Shown here piece by piece: positions 7,641 through 10,000 of a stretch of DNA of 10,000 nt; position 1 is the first letter of the stretch, and each line of letters opens with the position of its first letter. Origin of the DNA: Baffinella frigidus. Taxonomy: Eukaryota; Cryptophyceae; Cryptomonadales; Baffinellaceae. The position numbers were made by a program, and so were the translations under genes. The stretch is taken from the NCBI GenBank assembly GCA_026770585.1, contig MU646403.1, positions 452,815-462,814 of the forward strand, in the 5' to 3' direction. A model generated the notes under the pieces. The model saw nothing but the letters and a program-made list of their open reading frames with translations, made no database searches and was not told where the DNA came from.

Positions 7641-9825
7641 AGGGTGCAGGGTTGAGTTGGTATGCATGGCTCCTCACTTAGCCTGGCCCGTCAACAGCCA
7701 CCGCCCTTTCAATCAGTCTCCCTTTCAACCCCCATCAATCTGACCGGAGTCCCCCCCCCATTCGGCATCAGGCGGACACACAGGGGGCAAAAGGGCTGGA
7801 GTCAGAGCTGCCAGCCGTAACACTCCAAGGCATCCGCAATCTCTGGCCTGGGTCCTATGTCGGTGACAAACGCCTCAAGACGGTTGAGTCCCCCCTCTAA
7901 ATATTTGTCCAGAGGAGACAACATCAGCTGCATCAGACCTAGAAGAGATTGGTGTTTTTTTGCCAAACAACCAGCGTCAGTGCCGCACATGCCTCACGCG
8001 CTGTGCTACTTACTGTACCCCGTGTCGGCCGCTCTTACGAGCGTTTCCCGGATGGATTCTATCTCCACCTCCTACATCAGACCTGGGAATCAGAGCGTTT
8101 TCTGGTACCAACCCTGCCCAGTCTGGGCACGCGTGCGATCCGTGGCTGACCCGGCCATGGTTTGTACCCGGGCAGGGACGGTTACGAAACTGCGCAGGTT
8201 TAGTGCCAGGAAAAGCGTGTTGGTCCACAGGTGGGGGGGTGTGGCGGACATGGATTGTCTGAAACCTCTGCCTGGAGTTGGTGACGCGATCGATCGTGCC
8301 ACACAGTGGGTTATCGAGGGATTTTCGGGCACTCAGTGCCCGAGTTTCCGTTACCTCATCCGTAGGAACCCCCCTATGTCCCTACGGGTTGCCTGCCGTA
8401 GGGTCCCAGGTCTTATCGCTTAGGGGTTATTCAAAATCCCTTGGAAGTCCGCTGTGTGGTGTAGCGAGAGGCGTGTCTTCAACAACTGCCTTTTGAGGCT
8501 CCCACGGTGCTTGATGAATCACAGATGTTGTCTGGTGCCCAAATGAAGAGACCCGGTTTACCACAGTCAACAGATTCTCAAGTCAATTATTGGATTATTG
8601 CCCAGGAAACACGGCCAAAAGTCAGCAATTGATCACGTTTCCGTTTGCTTCTCGAACGGAAACGTGATCATGTAGGTACACACGTTTACAATCGACATTT
8701 ATTCCGTTCGCATGGTTAGCCTCGTGTGGTAGTTCCCAACCTTTGTACAGATCCTGTCCGGGTTAGTCAACCGTCCTTCGGGGAAGTGCCTTTCAGCCAA
8801 CATCTCCAGGTGTCTGGACAAGAACGTTCTGCCAAACCACACAGCGGACTTCAAAGGGATTTTGAATAACCCTAGGACCCTACGGTAGGAAACCCGTAGG
8901 GACATAGGGGGGTTCCTACGGATACGGTAACGGAAAGTTGGCTCGGTTTGGACCAAAACAAACTTCGTAGCCCACTGTGTGGCAGAGCGTCCCACGACCG
9001 TTGACTGAACCAAGCAGCGTTTGTACCGGGACGGTAAGTAAGCAGAGCAGGGGTAGTACCAGCAAAACTGGCAATTAGTTAACAGGTATTAACCCTGCCC
9101 AGTTTAGTTACCGTCCGGTGCAAACTCTGCCCGGTTCACTTTCACTCAACAGTCGTGATGACTCACTGCACATTTTGGGATTCTGGGCGAGCAGGCGCTC
9201 TTGGAAGAACTCAAGGGGATGGAGACGTGCCAATTCGCCAAGGTGGGGCTCGCAACCTCTTGTCTCCCCCCAGAACCCCGTTTCGTGCTCGCAACCCAAA
9301 ATATTTCAAGGTGTGTTGTACTGATTGCAAGTTTCCCAATTATTCAACCACTTGAAAGTGAAAACGCTGTTGACTCATTTGACGTCTTGAACAGCAGCAC
9401 GGGCCAGGAGCTCCCTCTGAATTGAACGGAATCCTGCTCAACCCAGCCTCTTCAAAGGAAAACGCGTCGTTGCCATGTCAGCCCACCAAACGCCTTTTCC
9501 CACTCGCGTGTTGGGAGTGACGCCAGTCTCTCTCGCCTCGTCGACCCGAAACCCTCCACTCTGAAACAATCTCACATTTTTTGTTTTAAAACAGGATGAG
9601 GTCATGCGCAACATGCTGCGGCGAAAGGCGGTGACACCCCAAACCCCAAACCCTAAACCCTAAACCCTAAACCCTAAACCGTCAACCTTAATCTCTTAAT
9701 TCTTAAACCCTAAACCCTAAACCCCAAACACCCAACCCGAAACTCGAAACGCAAAGGTGCTGCTGCCGGGGGGCGTGGAGATCGATCACACGGGAATGGC
9801 GAAAGCCACGAGAAAGGCCTTCCAG
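75..9825 (+). CDS. Polycystin-2-like (PKD2/TRPP) cation channel, multi-exon, partial at both ends
   Basis: Fifteen exons (listed separately) join in one frame to 308 codons with no stop, and every phase matches across the junctions. The predicted product is a membrane cation channel subunit; family members conduct Ca2+ and other cations and usually form tetramers. In window numbering: S2 about residues 16-33, ending in an FWDYF motif; S3 about 50-75 with NWVD; S3-S4 loop with FLNLVKNMQEMSD at 106-118; S4 about 126-141 (VFRMLKSLDFQ); linker RLGLVTRT at 147-154; S5 163-184 (AHFFLLFGFVFVGYALVGEL); pore helix from FEGFSDF at 188; S6 232-252 (FFLLINILLAILVDAY). The motif order and spacing match algal and animal polycystins. 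S1, most of the extracellular domain and the C-terminus are outside the window. The first exon and the last three are less certain than the core. The family assignment rests on recalled motifs, not on a database search. Confidence 0.85.
227..354 (+). repeat. Inverted dispersed duplication, arm 1
   Basis: This arm matches the reverse complement of 2445-2572, sharing blocks such as GAGCTCCCAACATAGGCGG and TTTCGGATC.CATCAAGCCCC. The mismatches are spread along the length. Confidence 0.85.
597..695 (+). repeat. GA/GC microsatellite
   Basis: Interrupted (GA)n with GAGC and CGCG interruptions. It produces low-complexity Arg-Glu frames on one strand and Ser-Leu frames on the other, neither of them genic. 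Confidence 0.9.
854..945 (+). CDS. Exon 2: S2 transmembrane helix and start of S3
   Basis: This 92-nt exon follows the acceptor ggcag and ends TAC TTT at donor GTTCAA. It carries a hydrophobic helix (IVVTMLAVNTLL), then a charged cytoplasmic turn (EISEIARAFRRF) and AFWDYF. This is the polycystin S2 pattern, where a basic loop precedes the conserved aromatic-Trp start of S3. It starts in phase 1 and ends in phase 0. Confidence 0.75.
949..1296 (+). repeat. Telomere-like heptamer array 2
   Basis: This array fills almost the whole of intron 2. It includes homogenised variant blocks CACTCAA (about 1003-1046) and CACTAAA (about 1170-1236) between CCCTAAA runs. It ends six bases before the acceptor of exon 3. 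Confidence 0.9.
1303..1360 (+). CDS. Exon 3: S3 helix
   Basis: This 58-nt exon follows acceptor ccgacag at the end of a telomere-like array. It encodes GDLFNWVDMASLSCMWVTF plus one base and ends at donor GTGCGA. The NWVDM motif is typical of polycystin S3. The donor at 1361, rather than the GT at 1351, is chosen because only it leaves phase 1, which the next exon needs. The exon end and donor are duplicated at 1490-1518. Confidence 0.75.
1377..1489 (+). repeat. CT/CCCT microsatellite of intron 3
   Basis: This pyrimidine tract lies exactly between two 29-bp direct repeats (1348-1376 and 1490-1518) that contain the exon 3 end and donor. Confidence 0.9.
1826..1902 (+). CDS. Exon 4: end of S3 and start of the S3-S4 loop
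   Basis: This 77-nt exon follows a strong pyrimidine tract (13 C at 1802-1814) and acceptor acacag. It encodes SWYYYVVLATSFKMSD and then SYHIILDTQ, ending CAG at donor GTTGCG. The run of aromatics after S3 followed by a polar loop agrees with protist polycystins. It starts in phase 1 and ends in phase 0. Confidence 0.75.
2003..2093 (+). repeat. GA/GGGA microsatellite with G runs
   Basis: Purine tract with several runs of four or more G, in intron 4. Confidence 0.85.
2351..2446 (+). repeat. 12-bp minisatellite, 8 units
   Basis: Units of the form CTCCTGAAGCCT with variants CTCCTGAACCAT and TTCATGAACCAT keep an exact 12-base period. Three more diverged units lie at 2569-2600, on the other side of the inverted-duplication arm. 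Confidence 0.9.
2445..2572 (-). repeat. Inverted dispersed duplication, arm 2
   Basis: Reverse-complement partner of 227-354. It interrupts a 12-bp minisatellite, whose units occur on both sides. Confidence 0.85.
2846..3015 (+). repeat. 20-bp minisatellite, 8 units
   Basis: The unit is GCCAACTGACGCCCTATCCT. Eight copies have an exact 20-base period except for one 10-bp insertion (2886-2895). The array runs up to the acceptor of exon 5, whose GGCAG is the start of the next unit. Confidence 0.92.
3021..3113 (+). CDS. Exon 5: S3-S4 loop
   Basis: This 93-nt exon (31 codons) follows acceptor actggcag, which lies at the edge of a 20-bp minisatellite. It contains KARLFATDPQQ, FLNLVKNMQEMSDIIS and then the donor GTGAGC. 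The FLNL..nmQEmSd motif before S4 is recognisable from algal polycystins. A 19-nt piece of this exon recurs in the next intron at 3239-3257 with one mismatch. Confidence 0.8.
3184..3351 (+). repeat. 26-bp inverted repeat around an exon 5 fragment
   Basis: The arms 3184-3209 and 3326-3351 are reverse complements with two mismatches and share the core AGTCAACAGTCGGG. They enclose the exon 5 fragment. Confidence 0.8.
3239..3257 (+). pseudogene. Fragment of exon 5 in the following intron
   Basis: These 19 nt match 3079-3097 of exon 5 with one mismatch (NMQE coding segment). The fragment lies between the arms of a 26-bp inverted repeat (3184-3209 and 3326-3351), as if carried inside a foldback element. 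Confidence 0.6.
3802..3873 (+). CDS. Exon 6: S4 helix, with a GC donor
   Basis: This 72-nt exon (24 codons) follows acceptor gggatcag. It encodes VYSTFSGISLVLMVFRMLK followed by SLDFQ. This is the voltage-sensor-like S4 of polycystins, with Arg and Lys spaced along the helix. The donor is taken as CAG|GCCCGT. A GT three bases further on would shift the frame and break the match of LDFQ to ERLGLVTRT in the next exon. Confidence 0.85.
3992..4290 (+). repeat. Telomere-like heptamer array 3
   Basis: CCCTAAA heptamers with variants (CCCTCAA, CCCCAAC, CACTAAA) reach to ten bases before the acceptor of exon 7. Confidence 0.9.
4301..4349 (+). CDS. Exon 7: S4-S5 linker
   Basis: This 49-nt exon follows acceptor aatgcag at the end of a 300-bp telomere-like array and ends at a consensus donor GTGAGT. 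It encodes ERLGLVTRTIASAGSD plus one base. The RLgLvTRT motif is one of the best conserved polycystin segments, linking S4 to S5. The exon end and donor recur at 4558-4567, after a CT/TA microsatellite. Confidence 0.85.
4361..4551 (+). repeat. CT/CTCG microsatellite ending in a TA run
   Basis: About 165 bp of CTCT with CTCG interruptions, then about twelve TA units (4527-4551). It starts a few bases after the exon 7 donor and is followed by a copy of that donor. Confidence 0.9.
4663..4823 (+). mobile_element. MITE copy A (161 bp)
   Basis: Non-coding element bounded by terminal inverted repeats CCACACAGCGG and CCGCTGTGTGG, extending inward through CGAAGGGATTTT. Its interior contains short self-complementary CCGTAGG motifs. 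No transposase is present and no clear target-site duplication was found. Confidence 0.85.
4861..4925 (+). repeat. Perfect 22-bp inverted repeat (hairpin)
   Basis: The arms 4861-4882 and 4904-4925 are exact reverse complements and each includes CACGTG. The 21-nt loop contains a further five-base stem (CGCCG/CGGCG), giving a nearly continuous hairpin. Confidence 0.9.
5061..5085 (+). CDS. Exon 8: 25-nt microexon, start of S5
   Basis: This microexon lies between acceptor gagagcag and donor GTATCT. With one base from the previous exon and one from the next, it encodes L-AHFFLLF-G. It supplies exactly the missing length between the linker (GSD) and the rest of S5 (FVFVGYALVG). The required phase (1 in, 2 out) and the expected number of residues were deduced first, and this is the segment found that satisfies them. 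Confidence 0.8.
5272..5487 (+). repeat. 17-bp minisatellite, 12 full units plus a partial
   Basis: The unit CCGAACCCTGAATGTGG repeats with an exact 17-base period from 5284 to 5487. Later units change to CTGAAAGTTG. The array is bracketed by copies of the exon 9 acceptor and exon start. Confidence 0.93.
5501..5552 (+). CDS. Exon 9: S5 helix
   Basis: This 52-nt exon follows acceptor cgatcag and ends CAT CAG at donor GTCTCT, which runs directly into a CT microsatellite. It encodes FVFVGYALVGELLFGHQ. The GYALvGelLFG pattern is a hallmark of polycystin S5. The acceptor and exon start are duplicated at 5250-5269, on the far side of a 17-bp minisatellite. Confidence 0.9.
5553..5673 (+). repeat. 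CT/C microsatellite at the exon 9 donor
   Basis: The pyrimidine tract begins with the intron's first bases (GTCTCTCTCT) and contains two long C runs. Confidence 0.85.
5779..5803 (+). repeat. Short telomere-like run 4
   Basis: Three heptamers (CCCTAAA, CCCTGAA, CCCTCAA) run straight into the acceptor of the pore exon. Confidence 0.8.
5806..5880 (+). CDS. Exon 10: pore helix and filter region, with a GC donor
   Basis: This 75-nt exon (25 codons) follows acceptor ctcaacag, formed by a short telomere-like run. It encodes FEGFSDFRKSALTLMIF then LVSFDTTQ. The F..FsdF..s..tL pattern is the polycystin pore helix. The filter position reads LVSFD instead of the usual LGD plus acidic residues, about one residue shorter. 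The donor is taken as CAG|GCGTGC because phase 0 is required and the spacing to S6 then fits. Confidence 0.85.
6136..6191 (+). pseudogene. Decayed duplicate of exon 11
   Basis: After a pyrimidine-rich acceptor (ctcgttttcag) the sequence reads LYASIPHATDASIF and then RPTSG. The real exon at 6751 reads FYASMSHATDSTSF and then HIYLW. The first 36 nt are about 70% identical, and a related 29-bp repeat unit precedes both. The hydrophobic end is lost, and no GT lies at the equivalent donor position. A MITE begins eight bases downstream. It could be an alternative exon, but decay is more likely. Confidence 0.6.
6200..6362 (+). mobile_element. MITE copy B (163 bp)
   Basis: Same family and orientation as copy A, with intact 11-bp termini. 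It lies eight bases after the decayed exon copy, in intron 10. Confidence 0.85.
6369..6470 (+). repeat. 36-bp minisatellite next to MITE copy B
   Basis: Each unit is TGCCTACCGTAGCACTCTAC-GGAA plus a 12-bp spacer (TGCCTAATGCCG). There are nearly three units. The TGCCTACCGTAG core also occurs inside the adjoining MITE. Confidence 0.88.
6561..6738 (+). repeat. 29-bp minisatellite, 6 units
   Basis: Units resemble TCCAGGAAACCCTCTAACAA followed by TCAGTCTAC; lengths are 29-32 bp. One isolated unit lies at 6095-6123 before the decayed exon copy. Confidence 0.9.
6751..6806 (+). CDS. Exon 11: post-pore turret and start of S6
   Basis: This 56-nt exon follows acceptor gttggcag and ends CTC TG at donor GTCCCA. 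It encodes FYASMSHATDSTSFHIYL plus two bases of a Trp codon completed by the next exon. The spacing from the filter to S6 is within a few residues of that in other polycystins. The acceptor and exon start (12 nt) are duplicated exactly at 6545-6556. Confidence 0.7.
6810..7100 (+). repeat. Heptamer array 5 with CCAAACA and CCAGACA variants
   Basis: CCCCAAA units change to long homogeneous CACCAAA and then CACCAGA blocks, all keeping a seven-base period. The array fills nearly all of intron 11. It explains the large spurious open frames on both strands here. Confidence 0.9.
7109..7187 (+). CDS. Exon 12: S6 pore-lining helix
   Basis: This 79-nt exon follows acceptor cgaaagcag at the end of a telomere-like array and ends GTC AAG at donor GTCATC. 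It encodes SYMIIAFFLLINILL and AILVDAYASVK. The FFLLlN.lLAIlvDaYaeVK signature is the conserved S6 and proximal tail of polycystin and TRP channels, and it is the strongest single family match in the window. The 3' half with its donor is duplicated at 7327-7372. Confidence 0.9.
7188..7303 (+). repeat. 10-11 bp tandem repeat (GATCTAGACT)
   Basis: Imperfect units GACTGATCTA and GACTCATCTA follow the S6 exon donor and end just before the partial S6 copy. Confidence 0.85.
7327..7372 (+). pseudogene. Partial duplicate of the S6 exon with its donor
   Basis: This 46-bp copy of 7138-7189 covers the end of S6 (INILLAILVD), ASVK and a GT donor. It has a six-base deletion that removes Ala-Tyr and two substitutions. 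It has no acceptor of its own and sits in the intron after an 11-bp tandem array, so it is probably non-coding, though it could act as a decoy 5' splice site. Confidence 0.85.
7387..7486 (+). repeat. Telomere-like heptamer array 6
   Basis: CCCTAAA, CCCTGAA and CCATAAA heptamers lie inside intron 12, in the same orientation as all the other arrays. Confidence 0.9.
7543..7640 (+). repeat. CT microsatellite flanked by an 8-bp direct repeat
   Basis: A (CT)n tract inside intron 12, with TAGGGTGC immediately on both sides. Confidence 0.85.
8105..8212 (+). repeat. Related foldback repeat
   Basis: GGTACCAACCCTGCCCAGT at 8105 matches the right arm of the 9019 foldback (GGTATTAACCCTGCCCAGT). The segment at 8161-8212 matches its left arm. 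Confidence 0.6.
8299..8459 (+). mobile_element. MITE copy C (161 bp)
   Basis: Same family and orientation as copy A, in intron 12. The left terminus has one change (CCACACAGTGG). Confidence 0.85.
8630..8670 (+). repeat. Perfect 16-bp inverted repeat (hairpin)
   Basis: The arms TGATCACGTTTCCGTT (8630-8645) and its exact complement (8655-8670) are separated by nine bases. Confidence 0.9.
8837..8982 (-). mobile_element. MITE copy D (146 bp), inverted
   Basis: Same family in the opposite orientation, slightly shortened and more diverged near its own 5' end. It lies 377 bp from copy C, so the two could pair in the primary transcript. Confidence 0.83.
9019..9125 (+). repeat. Foldback repeat, second dispersed family
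   Basis: The arms 9019-9060 and 9085-9125 are imperfect inverted copies (GTTTGTACCGGGACGGTAA.. and ..TTACCGTCCGGTGCAAAC). Related single arms occur at 3500-3536, 6039-6103 and 8161-8212. Confidence 0.75.
9195..9242 (+). CDS. Exon 13: cytoplasmic tail (tentative)
   Basis: This 48-nt open segment lies between acceptor gcgagcag and donor GTGGGG, in phase 0 at both ends. It encodes ALLEELKGMETCQFAK, a charged and probably helical stretch that could follow VDAYASVK in the tail. The codon choice and helix character fit, but there is no family motif, and another exon may be missed in the long intron upstream. Confidence 0.5.
9243..9594 (+). other. Intron 13 (352 bp), without recognised repeats
   Basis: This stretch shows no repeat family, no recognisable exon and ordinary base composition until a T-rich tract at its 3' end. 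An open segment around 9330-9425 lacks good splice sites and was not called. Confidence 0.45.
9595..9630 (+). CDS. Exon 14: cytoplasmic tail (tentative)
   Basis: This 36-nt segment follows the best-looking acceptor in the window (a T-rich tract then aaaacag) and ends at donor GTGACA. It encodes DEVMRNMLRRKA in phase 0. The next intron begins and fills with telomere-like repeats within a few bases. Confidence 0.6.
9635..9750 (+). repeat. Telomere-like heptamer array 7
   Basis: CCCCAAA and CCCTAAA heptamers degrade towards the acceptor of exon 15 (cccgaaactcgaaacgcaaag) and make up nearly the whole 126-bp intron 14. Confidence 0.85.
9757..9825 (+). CDS. Exon 15: cytoplasmic tail (tentative)
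   Basis: This 69-nt segment (23 codons) follows acceptor acgcaaag at the end of a degenerate telomere-like run and ends TTC CAG at donor GTCCAC. It encodes VLLPGGVEIDHTGMAKATRK followed by AFQ, in phase 0. The function of this part is unknown; no motif is recognised. Confidence 0.55.
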
Positions 9826-10000
9826 GTCCACTCCGACACTTACCATCTCACACGCCATGCTGAATCATGCGGGGTCTAACCCCGCCAGGTGGAAACTGTG
9901 TGTTCCACGTAGCAGCGCCCGAGTTCTATCTTCCCCGGATTTCCGGGGATCATTTCCAGCCCCTTGCCCTGAAATGACTTGCAATTTGTACCAGAATCGT
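9826..10000 (+). other. Start of the intron after exon 15
   Basis: No exon can be supported. Two short perfect hairpins are visible: a 7-bp stem with a CTA loop at 9869-9885, and an 8-bp stem with a two-base centre at 9932-9949. Confidence 0.5.

Larger units (their letters stand above)
7188..9194 (+). other. Intron 12 (2007 bp), the longest in the window
   Basis: In order it holds an 11-bp tandem array, the partial S6 copy, a telomere-like array, a CT microsatellite, about 650 bp with no recognised structure (7641-8100), a foldback repeat, MITE copy C, a hairpin (8630-8670), inverted MITE copy D and a second foldback (9019-9125). Open frames here cross these repeats and are not supported as genes. 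A small missed exon is possible. Confidence 0.55.

Noticed and set aside
8213-8233. A 21-nt exon candidate (EKRVGPQ) with AG and GT flanks
   Set aside because: Phase-compatible, but it lies at the edge of a foldback repeat and has no supporting motif; likely chance.
7857-8423. Open frame of 188 codons in intron 12
   Set aside because: It runs through a foldback repeat and MITE copy C, and lacks splice sites or motifs linking it to the channel.

Overview
The window looks like the interior of one split protein-coding gene from a eukaryote. The genome has small exons, long repeat-filled introns and Arabidopsis-type telomere-like heptamers (CCCTAAA). There are no bacterial-style genes, rRNAs or tRNAs. 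Joining short exons at consistent splice phases on the + strand gives one continuous reading frame of 308 codons. This reads as the transmembrane core of a polycystin-2-like (PKD2/TRPP, TRP superfamily) cation channel: end of the extracellular region, S2, S3, S3-S4 loop, S4, S4-S5 linker, S5, pore helix, S6 and the start of the cytoplasmic tail. The N-terminus (S1 and most of the extracellular domain) lies upstream of base 1. The C-terminus lies beyond base 10000. The combination of polycystin channel, TTTAGGG-type telomere repeat, GC-AG introns and repeat-dense introns suggests a protist alga, possibly an alveolate (chromerid or dinoflagellate). The organism is an inference held with low confidence.

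Layout: exons at 75-117, 854-945, 1303-1360, 1826-1902, 3021-3113, 3802-3873, 4301-4349, 5061-5085 (a 25-nt microexon), 5501-5552, 5806-5880, 6751-6806, 7109-7187, 9195-9242, 9595-9630 and 9757-9825. Only about 9% of the window is coding. Thirteen donors are GT and two are GC (after 3873 and 5880).

The introns hold degenerate telomere-like arrays, all C-rich on the coding strand and several ending directly at a 3' splice site. They also hold CT/GA microsatellites, minisatellites with units of 12, 17, 20, 29 and 36 bp, four copies of a MITE family of about 160 bp, a second family of short foldback repeats, two long hairpins and a 128-bp inverted duplication.

The most striking pattern is that several intronic tandem-repeat tracts are bracketed by short direct duplications of the neighbouring exon-intron junction. 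The exon end plus donor is repeated after the CT tracts of two introns and after an 11-bp array. The acceptor plus exon start is repeated before a 17-bp and a 29-bp array. This resembles repeat insertion or expansion with target-site duplication at splice junctions, leaving decoy splice sites behind.
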